57,715 bases of DNA from Bacillota bacterium (GTDB lineage Bacteria > Bacillota > Clostridia > Acetivibrionales > DSM-1351). The position numbers and the translations under genes were made by a program. Position 1 is the first letter of the stretch; the number at the start of each line of letters is the position of its first letter. This document shows positions 1-8,812 of this stretch, piece after piece. The stretch is from assembly GCA_023460955.1 (NCBI GenBank), contig JAEWOH010000038.1:1-57715 (forward strand). Reading direction: 5' to 3'. The notes beneath the pieces were generated by a model, which did not search any database, was not told the DNA's origin, and was given only the letters and a program-made list of their open reading frames with translations.

Positions 1-462
1 AATAAAATCGCTTAGTCTATTAAGTACTTCAGGGTTGTTAACAAGAAATTTATTAAAAAGTCCTATTTTATTCAGTGTTGTAACTGAAACATAATGCTCT
101 ATTAATTCTGTTTCCACAAGAATGTCCTCAGTTACTCCCAAATTGTTTAGAAACACCTGGATGGTGTTATGACGGTCCAGTAAGAACTTCCCTATTTCAC
201 GACCGTTTTCGGTCAGGAAGATTATGCCGTATTTTTTGTAATCCAGAAGCCCCAGCTTACTTAATTTCTGAACCATTTTGGTTGCTGAGGGAGCTGCGAC
301 GTTCAATAAATCAGAAAGAGTATTTATTCTCATATAACCTTCCACCAGGCTGTTTCTGTAAATCATCTCCAGGTAGTCCTCCATAGCGGAGGTAAGTAGA
401 TTCTTATTTTGCGACAGGAGTTGGTAGCCGCGTACCGTATGAAATTTGGATATTTGATCCAC
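1..462 (-). CDS. DtxR/MntR-family metal-dependent regulator (3' end cut off)
   Basis: Reading the minus strand gives an open frame of 154 residues that runs off the left edge, so the C-terminus is missing. The N-terminal half is a winged helix-turn-helix of DtxR/MntR type: a helix around SAMEDYLEMIY, a recognition helix in PSATKMVQKLSKLGLL, and a wing in KYGIIFLTENGREIG. Family members repress metal-uptake genes when bound to Mn2+ or Fe2+. The only in-frame start after the upstream stop (541-543) is GTG at 460-462; an AAGGA lies 13 nt upstream, which is a poor spacing. The upstream region is shared with the divergent amidohydrolase gene. The family call is firm; the metal is unknown. Confidence 0.75.
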   Translation of the reverse strand, partial: MDQISKFHTVRGYQLLSQNKNLLTSAMEDYLEMIYRNSLVEGYMRINTLSDLLNVAAPSATKMVQKLSKLGLLDYKKYGIIFLTENGREIGKFLLDRHNTIQVFLNNLGVTEDILVETELIEHYVSVTTLNKIGLFNKFLVNNPEVLNRLSDFI

Positions 463-678
463 TGGGTTATCACTGTCCTTCGCAACAAAGTTCTCATAGA
501 TAATATATTCACAAAATTCGGATATATAACTTTGACAACTTTAGGGTTACTTGAAATAATGTTTATATCTATAATATAATAAAATTAATATGCCAAAAAG
601 TTACTTGTTAACTTATAAGTACAATATAACTTAAGCGTTGGAATATTAATATTATTTAAGTTTATCTATGGAGGAAAA

Positions 679-1869
679 ATGCTTTTAATATATAATGCAA
701 AGATAATGACAATGTCGGATAAGGATTTCGACAATGGATATATTTTATGTGATAAAGAAAAAATATTATCTGTAGGATTTGATATAAAAGAAATAGAGAG
801 CCTACTGCCAGCTGAAGTTGAAAAAATCGACTGCAAGGGAGGTTATGCTCTACCTGGCTTTGTTGACGCTCACAGCCATATAGGAATGTGGGAAGATGCC
901 GTAGGCTTTGAGGGTGATGATGGAAACGAATCCACAGATCCGGTTACACCTCAATTGAGAGCAATCGACGCAGTTTATCACGCTGACAGAGCTTTTGTTG
1001 AAGCCTATGAGGGCGGTGTGACTTCTGTTGTTACCGGACCGGGAAGTGCAAATGTAATAGGAGGCCAGTTTGCAGCACTTAAAACCTTCGGTCGCAGTGT
1101 GGATGAGATGTTAATTAAGCAGCCGGTTGCCATGAAAGTTGCCTTCGGAGAAAATCCTAAGACAATTTATAATGAAAAACACCAGTCACCTATGACTAGA
1201 ATGGCTACAGCTGCTATTTTAAGGGAAAATCTTTTTAAAGCAAAGGAATATAAAGAGCTCTGGGAAGAATACAGGAAGGACCCCGAGGAACTGGACAAAC
1301 CAGAGTTTGATTTCAAGCTCGAGGCGCTTGTACAGGTATTGAACGGAACTATACCTCTTAAGGCTCATGCACATAGGGCTGATGATATCATTACAGCAAT
1401 GAGGATTGCCAAAGAATTTAATGTAAATATAACTCTGGATCATTGTACCGAAGGTTATATGATAAAGGATTTGCTATCAGAAGCAGGACTGCCTGTAATT
1501 GTGGGTCCGATGCTTACAGACAGGTCCAAAATAGAATTGAAAAATCAAAACCTTAAAAATCCTGCAATATTGTCAAAGAGCGGTATGAAGGTGGCAATTA
1601 TGACCGATCATCCCTGTGTTCCGGTTCAACATTTATGCCTTTGTGCATCAATCGCTGTTAAGGAAGGTATGGAACCTAAGGAAGCACTGAAAGCAATCAC
1701 CATAAATGCTGCTGAAATTGTGGGTATTTCGGACAGAGTGGGCTCCATAGAAAAGGGCAAGGATGCAGATATTGTTATATTTGACGGTAACCCTTTAGAA
1801 CTTATGTCCAAGGTACAAAAGACCATTATAAATGGTAAAGTGGTATATGAAAGGGCTTGCAATGAATAG
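679..1869 (+). CDS. Metal-dependent amidohydrolase, imidazolonepropionase-like
   Basis: A 396-residue amidohydrolase-superfamily TIM barrel. A short N-terminal beta-sandwich leads into the metal-binding HxH motif (DAHSHIG, His65 and His67). Further candidate ligands are His in LKAHAHRAD (about residue 230), His in TLDHCTEG and Asp in IMTDHPC. The C-terminus closes the sandwich with the typical KGKDADIVIFDGNPL segment. The fold hydrolyses C-N bonds in cyclic or amide substrates; the closest well-known relatives are imidazolonepropionase (HutI) and prolidase-like enzymes, but no hut genes are nearby, so the substrate is not known. A GGAGG sits 6 nt before the ATG. Its stop overlaps the start of tsaE. 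Confidence 0.85.
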   Translation: MLLIYNAKIMTMSDKDFDNGYILCDKEKILSVGFDIKEIESLLPAEVEKIDCKGGYALPGFVDAHSHIGMWEDAVGFEGDDGNESTDPVTPQLRAIDAVYHADRAFVEAYEGGVTSVVTGPGSANVIGGQFAALKTFGRSVDEMLIKQPVAMKVAFGENPKTIYNEKHQSPMTRMATAAILRENLFKAKEYKELWEEYRKDPEELDKPEFDFKLEALVQVLNGTIPLKAHAHRADDIITAMRIAKEFNVNITLDHCTEGYMIKDLLSEAGLPVIVGPMLTDRSKIELKNQNLKNPAILSKSGMKVAIMTDHPCVPVQHLCLCASIAVKEGMEPKEALKAITINAAEIVGISDRVGSIEKGKDADIVIFDGNPLELMSKVQKTIINGKVVYERACNE

Positions 1870-2314
1870 ATTTGAAACAGGTTCCTTTGAGGAAACAGTA
1901 GAATTAGGTAAAAAACTTGGATATATCTTAAGACCCGGAGATGTTATATGTCTGTCCGGAGATCTTGGCACGGGAAAGACCGCATTGACCAATGGTATTG
2001 CAAAAGCTCTGGGCATTGATTCCTATATCACTAGCCCTACTTTTACATTAGTGAACGAGTACGAGGGAAAGTATCCCTTGTACCACTTTGACGTATATAG
2101 AATTGCTGATGCTGACGAGATGTTTGATATCGGCTTTGAAGAATATATTAATGGAGACGGGATTACTATTATAGAGTGGGGAGAATTAATATCTGAAATT
2201 CTTCCGGATGAGATAATCGATATAAAAATCAGTAAAAATCTTCAAAAGGGTTTGGATATAAGAGATATAGCAATTGAATTCAAAGGCCCGAAATATGAAG
2301 ATTATTTTCTGTAA
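1862..2314 (+). CDS. tsaE: tRNA t6A biosynthesis ATPase TsaE
   Basis: TsaE binds ATP and works with TsaB and TsaD to put threonylcarbamoyl on A37 of ANN-decoding tRNAs. The 150-residue protein has a P-loop (SGDLGTGKTALT), the SPTFTLVNEY segment that follows it in the family, a Walker B-like HFDVYRI, and the IIEWGE motif near the C-terminus. A longer reading from 1832 is possible, but ATG 1862 matches the family N-terminus and has AAAGGG just upstream. It overlaps the preceding stop by 8 nt, so the two genes are likely co-transcribed and translationally coupled. tsaB follows after a gap that carries a repeat-like hairpin. Confidence 0.93.
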   Translation: MNRFETGSFEETVELGKKLGYILRPGDVICLSGDLGTGKTALTNGIAKALGIDSYITSPTFTLVNEYEGKYPLYHFDVYRIADADEMFDIGFEEYINGDGITIIEWGELISEILPDEIIDIKISKNLQKGLDIRDIAIEFKGPKYEDYFL

Positions 2315-2430
2315 TCAGACATTGAAGAGTACTTTTTAAATGCTCGGTAAAAAACACAGGCGGTTTTTCTTCTGCTTGCAGCGCTGTAAGCGGCGAAAAG
2401 CCACTATGTGTCTGTTCATTAATATTTGTG

Positions 2431-2456
2431 TACGCGCTATGCGCGTAGATGGGAGA
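2431..2456 (+). repeat. Repeat-family hairpin directly before the tsaB ribosome binding site
   Basis: A perfect 7-bp inverted repeat TACGCGC/GCGCGTA with a 3-nt loop (2431-2447) is followed at once by the GGGAG that serves tsaB. The preceding TTAATATTT and the hairpin also occur at 3735-3770 upstream of the Lon-like gene, so this is one member of a short dispersed family that carries a Shine-Dalgarno sequence at its end. Confidence 0.6.
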
Positions 2457-2460
2457 TAAT

Positions 2461-3165
2461 GTGAGAATATTAGCATTGGATACATCAACAAGTGTCGCTG
2501 CGGCAGCCATACTTGAAGATAATATCATAATAGGTGAATATAGCTGTAATAAGGGAAAAACCCATTCACAAAGGCTAATGCCGATGGTACAGGGACTCCT
2601 TGATACGGTTGGGCTTAAGGCTGCCGATATGGATGCTTTTGCTGCTTCTGTCGGACCCGGTTCCTTTACTGGACTCCGTATAGGCGTCACCACAGTCAAG
2701 GCTATGGCTTTTGCCGCACAAAAGCCGGTTGTCAGTGTATATACGCTAGATGCGCTGGCGTATAATCTGGCAGGCACTGAAGCCATAATTTGCCCTGTTA
2801 TTGACGCCAGAAACAATCAGGTTTTTACAGCTGTATATAAATTTTCCGGAGAAAAACTGGAAAGGCTCACAGACTATCTGGGAATACATATTAATGAATT
2901 AACAGATATTTTATCAGCCATGGAAGGAGATATATATTTTGTAGGGGATGCTTCCCTGATGCATAAAGCTTATTTTATGGATAAACTGGGGAGCAGGGTA
3001 TTATCAGCTCCGGTGAACAAGTTGCTGGCAAGTGCGTCATCTGTGGCGGTGCTTGCAGGCAAAGCTTTTTGTGAAGGAAGACTGGAAAATAGTTATGATA
3101 TGAAGCCGTATTATTTGAGGAAATCCCAAGCTGAACAGGCATTGAAAGGGAAAACAAATGATTGA
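2461..3165 (+). CDS. tsaB: tRNA t6A biosynthesis protein TsaB
   Basis: TsaB is the inactive ASKHA-fold partner of TsaD in the t6A complex. The protein of about 234 residues begins RILALDTSTSVAAAAI, carries the family motif SVGPGSFTGLRIGV and continues with PVVSVYTLDALA. A start at ATG 2449 is possible, but GTG 2461 fits the family N-terminus and has GGGAG 5 nt upstream. It overlaps rimI by 8 nt, the common tsaE-tsaB-rimI order in Firmicutes. The DnaK/TsaD metal ligands are absent, as expected for TsaB. Confidence 0.93.
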   Translation: MRILALDTSTSVAAAAILEDNIIIGEYSCNKGKTHSQRLMPMVQGLLDTVGLKAADMDAFAASVGPGSFTGLRIGVTTVKAMAFAAQKPVVSVYTLDALAYNLAGTEAIICPVIDARNNQVFTAVYKFSGEKLERLTDYLGIHINELTDILSAMEGDIYFVGDASLMHKAYFMDKLGSRVLSAPVNKLLASASSVAVLAGKAFCEGRLENSYDMKPYYLRKSQAEQALKGKTND

Positions 3166-3610
3166 TGATGTTAAGGTGGTTCAAATGACCGGAGAGCATT
3201 TGGACGGCGTTATGATAGTTGAGAACCTCAGCTTTAAAATCCCCTGGTCCAGAAATTCTTTTATGGATGAGCTTACTACAAACCATATGGCAATGTATTT
3301 TGTCGCAATATCAGCAGATAGAGTAGTTGGCTATGGAGGTCTATGGAAGGTTTTTGACGAGGGACATATAACCAACATTGCAGTACATCCTGAGTTCAGA
3401 CGCTGCGGGGTGGGTTCACGAATAATGGATAAGCTGCTGGAAATGTGTGATGACAGTGGAATAAGAAGCCTCACTCTTGAAGTTAGAAAAAGCAATCTGG
3501 CGGCACAAAGGCTATATGAAAAGTACGGCTTTAAAGCTGAAGGGGTAAGAAAGGGCTATTACTCCGATACAGGCGAAGATGCGCTGATAATGTGGAAGCA
3601 CGATTCCTGA
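3158..3610 (+). CDS. rimI: Ribosomal protein S18 alanine N-acetyltransferase RimI
   Basis: A 150-residue GNAT acetyltransferase. The acetyl-CoA pyrophosphate-binding loop is RRCGVGSRI after the beta-strand ITNIAVHPEF; the later NLAAQRLYEKYGF segment is the usual GNAT motif B. RimI acetylates the N-terminal alanine of S18, though in Gram-positives the true substrate is often untested. The placement directly after tsaB, with an 8-nt overlap, is the standard arrangement and supports the name more than the fold alone does. Confidence 0.88.
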   Translation: MIDDVKVVQMTGEHLDGVMIVENLSFKIPWSRNSFMDELTTNHMAMYFVAISADRVVGYGGLWKVFDEGHITNIAVHPEFRRCGVGSRIMDKLLEMCDDSGIRSLTLEVRKSNLAAQRLYEKYGFKAEGVRKGYYSDTGEDALIMWKHDS

Positions 3611-3640
3611 ATAAGCAGCAAATTTATGACTAATTTTACT

Positions 3641-3880
3641 GTGTGCTATGCACACAGTGAGGGGTAACGCGAAGAAAATAAAATGTGCTTACATTGATGT
3701 CTTCGCGTAGCAAAAACCCGCACAGCGGCTTTTTATTAATATTTTAGTACGCGCCGTGCGCGTAGATAGGGGCTAACGCGAAGAAAACAAAAAGTGCTTA
3801 CATTGACGTCTTCGCGTTTCAAAAACGCAAGCGTTTTTACTACTAATTTTTTTGTGTGCTATGCACAGTGAGGAGTGTGT
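3641..3880 (+). repeat. Two tandem hairpin cassettes plus a partial third before the Lon-like gene
   Basis: Two cassettes of about 105 bp lie in tandem (3641-3747 and 3748-3852). Each has a short palindrome (GTGTGC/GCACAC or TACGCGC/GCGCGTA), a GGGG purine run, a 9-bp stem ACGCGAAGA/TCTTCGCGT enclosing TGCTTACATTGA, and a terminator-like stem followed by T-rich sequence. A third, truncated copy (3853-3880) has only the first palindrome and its purine run, which here is the GAGGAG ribosome binding site of the downstream gene. The stems differ by compensating changes, which suggests selection on structure. The function is unknown. Confidence 0.65.
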
Positions 3881-6283
3881 ATGAAACCAAAGGAACTTAC
3901 TTTTAAGGATTTGGATTATAGGTGCAGTGAAGCAATATTCCCTTTCAAGACCACCGAAGAGTTGGGCACTTTTGAGGGGATAATAGGACAGGAAAGAGCC
4001 TCCAAAGCAATGAAATTTGGCCTTAAAATGAAAATGAGAGGCTATAACATATATATGGCTGGACCAACCGGTACAGGAAAAACCAGCTTCGCCAAACAAA
4101 TAGTCAATGAGATGGCTTCCACCATGAGCGTTCCGGATGACTGGTGTTACATATACAACTTCAGTAAACCAAATCAGCCTATGGCCATCAACCTTCCAGC
4201 AGGTATGGGGAAAGAGTTTCAGACTGATATGGAAGCCTTTGTAAAGGTTATAAAGCAGGAAATCGTCAATGCCTTTGACAATGACCAGTATGAAAAAGAA
4301 AAAGCCGAAATAATGGAAGAGTATGAGACAAAGAAGGATGCACTGCTGGATAAATTAAGTGAGGACGCCGAGGCGCATGGCTTTAAGGTTAATACTGGCA
4401 GCGCAGGAATATACTTTTTACCTATTGTTGAGGGAAAAACCATAAGTGAAGAGGAATTTGAAACGCTTGATGAAAATATCAAGGAAGAAATAAATGAAAA
4501 GACCAACATCCTTCAGCAGGACACAATTGAAATTATCCGAAAGCTGAAAAATAACGAAAAGGAAACCAAACAAAAGGTATCCCAATGGGAGAACAAGATT
4601 GCTCTTCTGGCGCTAGGGGTTCAAATGAATGACCTGAAGGAAAAATACAAAAAATTCACTGTTATTGTAGAATACCTTGATAGTGTACAACAGGACATTC
4701 TTGACAATCTGGATGATTTCAGAGAAGAAGAAGCCAGTGAGGAACAGCCGCAATTTATAATACCTTTCATGCAGAAGGAAGAGACACCTCTTTATAAATA
4801 TAAGGTTAACGTACTTGTGGACAACAGCACCCTACAGGGTGCACCTGTTATTTTCGACTTTAATCCAACCTATCCGAATTTGATAGGTAAGATTGAGTAT
4901 GAAAATGAATTTGGTTCGGTTTCAACAGATTATACCAAAATAAAACCTGGTTTGTTTCACCTTGCCAACGGAGGGTATCTAATACTACAAGCCAAGGATG
5001 TATTAAGTAATCCGCAGTCCTACGAAGCTATAAACAGGGTATTAAAAACAAAAAAAATAAACATTGAAAATATGAAGGATCAGGCCGGTGTCGTTGCTGT
5101 GCCGGCATTAAAACCGCAGCCTATTCCGGTTGATATAAAAGTGATATTAGTAGGAAATACTTCAATATACCAGCTTTTATACGAGTATGAAGAGGATTTC
5201 AGAAAGCTTTTCAAGGTTAAAGTTGATTTTGACGAGGAAATGGAGCGCAGTGAAGAAAATATTTTGAAGCTGGCATCGTTTATCAGCGGCTTTTGCAGAA
5301 AGGAACAAACTCTGCATTTTGACAAGTCTGGTGTAGCCAAGGTTGTAGAATATGCTTCCTGGCTGGTTGAGGATCAAAATAAACTGTCAACCAGGTTCAA
5401 TGATATAGTGGAAATCCTCTGTGAAGCCTGTATGTGGGCTGAGGACGATGGTGCAAAAGCTGTAAAGGCAAAGCACGTTAAGCAGGCAATAAATGAAAAG
5501 GCTGCCAGATGTGACAGAGTTGACAAGAAGATGCTTGAAATGCTTGAGGACGGCACCATAATGGTGGACACCGACGGGGAGCAAGTAGGCCAGATTAATG
5601 GTCTGACCGTTATGGATATGGGGGATTACTCCTTTGGTAAACCTTCCAGAATAACCGCTTCTACCTATATAGGTGAAAGTGGTATTGTAAATGTGGAAAG
5701 GGAGGTAGACCTTAGCGGAACCTCACACAGCAAAGGGGTACTGATACTGAGTGGGTACATCGGACAGAAGTATGCCCAGGATTTCCCTCTTTCGCTTACC
5801 GCCAGCCTTTGCTTTGAACAAATGTACGGTGGAGTGGACGGGGACAGTGCATCAAGTGCGGAGCTTTACGCTATATTATCAAGTCTCGCCGAGGTTCCTA
5901 TTAAACAGTACATTGCAGTAACAGGTTCTGTTAACCAGAAAGGTGAAATACAGCCGGTTGGAGGAGTTTCCTATAAAATAGAAGGCTTCTTTGAACTGTG
6001 CAAGCTAAGAGGACTAGATGGCAGGCATGGTGTAATAATACCACACCAGAATGTAAAAAATCTGGTACTAAATGAGGAGGTAGTTGAAGCAGTCCGTAAA
6101 AAGCTGTTTCACATTTATCCCGTATTAACTATAGATCAGGGAATCCAACTTCTTACGGGGCTTGATTCAGGTTCTAAAAATACTGATGGAAGCTATAAAA
6201 GGGATACAATAAATTACCTTGTTAATAAGAAACTTGAAAAATATGCTATGACTGTTATGAACACCACCAAGAGGAAAAAATAA
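3881..6283 (+). CDS. Lon-like ATP-dependent protease (LonC/Lon-2 type)
   Basis: An 800-residue AAA+ protease. The N-terminal part has a Walker A (GPTGTGKTSF, about residue 68), then a long coiled-coil-rich insert rich in Glu and Lys (about residues 130-260), the rest of the AAA+ module, and a C-terminal Lon protease domain. The catalytic serine is in DGDSASSAE and the lysine in GVSYKIEG, the Ser-Lys dyad. It belongs to the family annotated as ATP-dependent protease that is distinct from classic LonA; a LonB is encoded at 15.5 kb. ATG 3881 is chosen over GTG 3875 because GAGGAG lies 5 nt upstream. A 15-bp terminator follows. Confidence 0.88.
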   Translation: MKPKELTFKDLDYRCSEAIFPFKTTEELGTFEGIIGQERASKAMKFGLKMKMRGYNIYMAGPTGTGKTSFAKQIVNEMASTMSVPDDWCYIYNFSKPNQPMAINLPAGMGKEFQTDMEAFVKVIKQEIVNAFDNDQYEKEKAEIMEEYETKKDALLDKLSEDAEAHGFKVNTGSAGIYFLPIVEGKTISEEEFETLDENIKEEINEKTNILQQDTIEIIRKLKNNEKETKQKVSQWENKIALLALGVQMNDLKEKYKKFTVIVEYLDSVQQDILDNLDDFREEEASEEQPQFIIPFMQKEETPLYKYKVNVLVDNSTLQGAPVIFDFNPTYPNLIGKIEYENEFGSVSTDYTKIKPGLFHLANGGYLILQAKDVLSNPQSYEAINRVLKTKKINIENMKDQAGVVAVPALKPQPIPVDIKVILVGNTSIYQLLYEYEEDFRKLFKVKVDFDEEMERSEENILKLASFISGFCRKEQTLHFDKSGVAKVVEYASWLVEDQNKLSTRFNDIVEILCEACMWAEDDGAKAVKAKHVKQAINEKAARCDRVDKKMLEMLEDGTIMVDTDGEQVGQINGLTVMDMGDYSFGKPSRITASTYIGESGIVNVEREVDLSGTSHSKGVLILSGYIGQKYAQDFPLSLTASLCFEQMYGGVDGDSASSAELYAILSSLAEVPIKQYIAVTGSVNQKGEIQPVGGVSYKIEGFFELCKLRGLDGRHGVIIPHQNVKNLVLNEEVVEAVRKKLFHIYPVLTIDQGIQLLTGLDSGSKNTDGSYKRDTINYLVNKKLEKYAMTVMNTTKRKK

Positions 6284-6293
6284 TTTCAGACAA

Positions 6294-6340
6294 AAACAAA
6301 ATATCAGCGTAATTAATTATATAAAGCTGATATTTTGTTT
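6294..6340 (+). terminator. Rho-independent terminator after the Lon-like gene
   Basis: A perfect 15-bp stem (6294-6308 with 6326-6340) encloses a 17-nt AT-rich loop; the 3' arm ends in TTTTGTTT. It separates the protease gene from the sigma factor operon. Confidence 0.8.
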
Positions 6341-6362
6341 ATAAATATTTGTTTGAGAGGGG

Positions 6363-6929
6363 GTGTATCGAGCTTTGGTGCTTACAGATGCAGAGCTGGT
6401 ATCCCGATGTATAAACGGTGATAGCAGTGCGTTTGAAGAAATAGTTACCAGATATAAGAAACTGGTTTATAGTGTAGTGTACAAGATGATTTCGGATAAA
6501 GAAGAAGTCAATGACGTTTCACAAGAAGTATTTATTAGGTTGTACAAGTCTCTGGACAAGTATAACCCTGAATATAAAATGTCAACCTGGATAGTTAAAA
6601 TTACTTCTAATTTGTGTCTGGACACCTTAAGAAAGAAAAAGCAGGATACTGTTGCACTAGATGACGCTATTGGAGTTTCAAGCGATATAGATACACCTGA
6701 ACAAACAGTAATAAAAAACCAGAGATCGCAACTGATTAAAAATGCTATAAATGAGTTGCCTGAAAAATATAGAATATTAATAGTTCTCTTTCATAATAAC
6801 GGAATGTCTTATGAGGAAATGACAAAGGTATTAAATGAGCCGATGTCTATAATAAAAAACAGACTATACAGGGCAAGGCTTATGCTGAAGGAAAAGCTTG
6901 ATAGTGCAAGAAAGGAGGAGGTATTATGA
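6363..6929 (+). CDS. ECF-type RNA polymerase sigma factor
   Basis: A sigma-70 family protein of at most 188 residues containing region 2 (SAFEEIVTRYKKLVYSVVY through DVSQEVFIRLY) and region 4 (NELPEKYRILIVLFHNNGMSYEEM with KNRLYRARLMLKEKL), without region 3, as in ECF sigmas. The start is uncertain: GTG 6363 overlaps the strong GAGAGGGGGTG ribosome binding site, so TTG 6375 or GTG 6378 is more likely used. It overlaps the anti-sigma gene by 4 nt (ATGA), so the two should be made together. Its targets are unknown; autoregulation is usual. Confidence 0.9.
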   Translation: MYRALVLTDAELVSRCINGDSSAFEEIVTRYKKLVYSVVYKMISDKEEVNDVSQEVFIRLYKSLDKYNPEYKMSTWIVKITSNLCLDTLRKKKQDTVALDDAIGVSSDIDTPEQTVIKNQRSQLIKNAINELPEKYRILIVLFHNNGMSYEEMTKVLNEPMSIIKNRLYRARLMLKEKLDSARKEEVL

Positions 6930-7489
6930 AATGTAACGAAGCTCAGGACTATATTATGAAATACTTTGATAAAAATATAAATGATATCGAAGAGACCAAA
7001 TTAAGACAACACATGAAGAATTGTACACCTTGTTCAAAAGAGTTTGAATCAATGAAGGAAATTTTTCTGGAAATAGAACAAGATCCTGCAATTGACCCTC
7101 CGGACGATTTTGAACTGCAAGTAATGAACAGGTTGGAAAAAGAAGTATTAATATATTCAAAACCGGTCAAAGAAAATACTTTTGTATATAATATCTTGTT
7201 GATGGCAGTATGCTTTATTTTTGTAATTCTATTCGGGGGAATATTATACGAGGCAATAAAGCAGCCTCTTGAATTAATGCAGAAGGTTCAGTTTTCGACT
7301 GACCTGACGAAGGAATTTTTGTCTGCGGCTGTTACAATGATTAAAGGTATCGGTATAGCTATAATGGGAGTTGCAGCATCGATTTACAAGACTTATTATT
7401 ATGCCTATATTTTACTCGGAATCCTGCTGCTGGTCATTCAGGGAGTGTTTTTCAGAATGGTCAGAGAGGGTAATGGTGCGGCACAATGA
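6926..7489 (+). CDS. Membrane anti-sigma factor with zinc-finger (zf-HC2) domain
   Basis: The N-terminal 60 residues carry the anti-sigma zinc-finger signature with His29, Cys33 and Cys36 (RQHMKNCTPC), the domain that holds an ECF sigma inactive. Two hydrophobic segments follow (about 87-110 and 145-175), so the protein should sit in the membrane with its N-terminus in the cytoplasm. It overlaps both neighbours by 4 nt. Pairing with the upstream sigma factor is inferred from this coupling. Confidence 0.87.
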   Translation: MKCNEAQDYIMKYFDKNINDIEETKLRQHMKNCTPCSKEFESMKEIFLEIEQDPAIDPPDDFELQVMNRLEKEVLIYSKPVKENTFVYNILLMAVCFIFVILFGGILYEAIKQPLELMQKVQFSTDLTKEFLSAAVTMIKGIGIAIMGVAASIYKTYYYAYILLGILLLVIQGVFFRMVREGNGAAQ

Positions 7490-8406
7490 GCAGAATATTT
7501 AAAGCAATAATGGTGCTTTTATTAATTTCATTATTGATTCCGGGAGTTGTATACGCTGCAAAGAATGATCTGACCATCAGCAATCTGGTTATTCTTGAGG
7601 AAAGGGATATTACTGATACCAGCTGTGGAAATGTGACTGTGGTATTGGGGTCGGCTGACATTAATACCAATGTACTTGGAAGTGTAATAGTAGTATTCGG
7701 AAAAGTCAATATAAGCGGGAATGTAAATGGGGATCTAGTTTCAGCCTTTGGAGAGGTTTCTCTGAAAGGAGATTCTCAGATAGAAGGAAACCTGGTTTCT
7801 GTTGGAAAGCTTGTAAAGGATAGTGGAGTTAAAGTAAACGGTACCAAGGTAACCTTAAATTTTGATTTTATTTCTCTTTTTAAATCCAACGGGATATTGA
7901 TTAATACACTTATATTTTGCTCTGTTTTTACATTGGTAGCAGGTCTTTTGCTCATAACCATATTTACATCCAGATTCAGGGCTATGTCGTACTCAATCGG
8001 GAAGGCTTTGTCCAGAAGGCTGGTTCTGGGGGCGCTGGTTGTAATAAGTCTTACAATAGTACTTACTTTCCTCATATTCCTTCTGATTGCCCCTGCCTTA
8101 TACTTTTTGGTAATAATGCTGGCGGATATATTAGGGAGCATATATTTGGGTACAGTAATTTACAAAAATAATTATGACCGATCGGCAATATATATTCAAT
8201 TCTTTGTAGGACACATACTTATAAGCATAATTAAGATTGTTCCTCTGATATTTATTCCAACCGGTTCCTATACTGTTCTTATGATCTACGGAATTTGTTT
8301 TGTAATTGTGGAATTCTTACTTTCTTCCTTTGGAATCGGGACAGTAATTGATACAGGATTTGGGAAAAAAACACCCAAAATTGACAAACCTAATCTAAAA
8401 CCTTGA
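7486..8406 (+). CDS. Membrane protein with extracytoplasmic bactofilin-like repeat domain
   Basis: This 306-residue protein has an N-terminal signal peptide (LLISLLIPGVVYAA), about 90 residues of short beta repeats (GNVTVVLGSADINTN, GSVIVVFGKVNISGN, GDLVSAFGEVSLKG) resembling the polymer-forming beta-helix of bactofilins, and four predicted membrane helices (about 135-160, 180-205, 205-225, 245-290). It is the third gene of the sigma/anti-sigma operon and overlaps the anti-sigma gene by 4 nt. It may be an envelope sensor or an output of that sigma factor; this is inference. Confidence 0.7.
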   Translation: MSRIFKAIMVLLLISLLIPGVVYAAKNDLTISNLVILEERDITDTSCGNVTVVLGSADINTNVLGSVIVVFGKVNISGNVNGDLVSAFGEVSLKGDSQIEGNLVSVGKLVKDSGVKVNGTKVTLNFDFISLFKSNGILINTLIFCSVFTLVAGLLLITIFTSRFRAMSYSIGKALSRRLVLGALVVISLTIVLTFLIFLLIAPALYFLVIMLADILGSIYLGTVIYKNNYDRSAIYIQFFVGHILISIIKIVPLIFIPTGSYTVLMIYGICFVIVEFLLSSFGIGTVIDTGFGKKTPKIDKPNLKP

Positions 8407-8442
8407 TAAATACACATTAAATGAATATAATATTTTCATAGT

Positions 8443-8472
8443 TTGTTTTGTTTGGTTTTTATTTGGTATAAT
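8443..8472 (+). promoter_or_regulatory. Sigma-A type promoter for the Crh-like gene
   Basis: TTGTTT (8443-8448) and a perfect TATAAT (8467-8472) are 18 nt apart, with the Crh-like start 41 nt further on. This makes the HPr paralogue its own transcription unit. Confidence 0.55.
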
Positions 8473-8513
8473 ATTATATGTATTGTCAAGTTAAATAGAC
8501 GGGGGAGCGAAAG

Positions 8514-8771
8514 ATGATTTCAAATAAAGTTGTTATAAACTGTCCGGCTGGGTTGGATTCAAAGGCGGCTGCATTGCTTGTACAAAAGGTGTCAAAGTAC
8601 AGCTCGAGCATCTGGCTTGAAAAGGGAGAAAGAAGAGCAAATGCAAAAAGTCTGCTGGGATTACTCTCACTTGGAGTCGAAAGGCAGGCTACCATAACTG
8701 TTATTACCGATGGAGAAGATGAAGAGATTGCATCTAAAGAGATATCGGAATATTTCTCCGCTGGATTTTAA
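8514..8771 (+). CDS. Crh-like HPr paralogue lacking the phosphorylatable histidine
   Basis: An 85-residue protein with the full HPr fold. Position 15, the PEP-dependent phosphorylation site (GLHARPA in HPr), is Asp in this protein (GLDSKAA). Ser46, the HPr kinase target, is kept at the exact position (NAKSLLGLLSLGV). Bacillus Crh has Gln15 and Ser46 and acts only in carbon catabolite repression as a CcpA corepressor; this protein should likewise be unable to carry sugar-transport phosphate. It has its own promoter and terminator and lies upstream of uvrC, apart from any PTS gene. Confidence 0.85.
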   Translation: MISNKVVINCPAGLDSKAAALLVQKVSKYSSSIWLEKGERRANAKSLLGLLSLGVERQATITVITDGEDEEIASKEISEYFSAGF

Positions 8772-8812
8772 AGAGATAATATATTATATTTAAATATGCA
8801 TCAAAATCAGAT

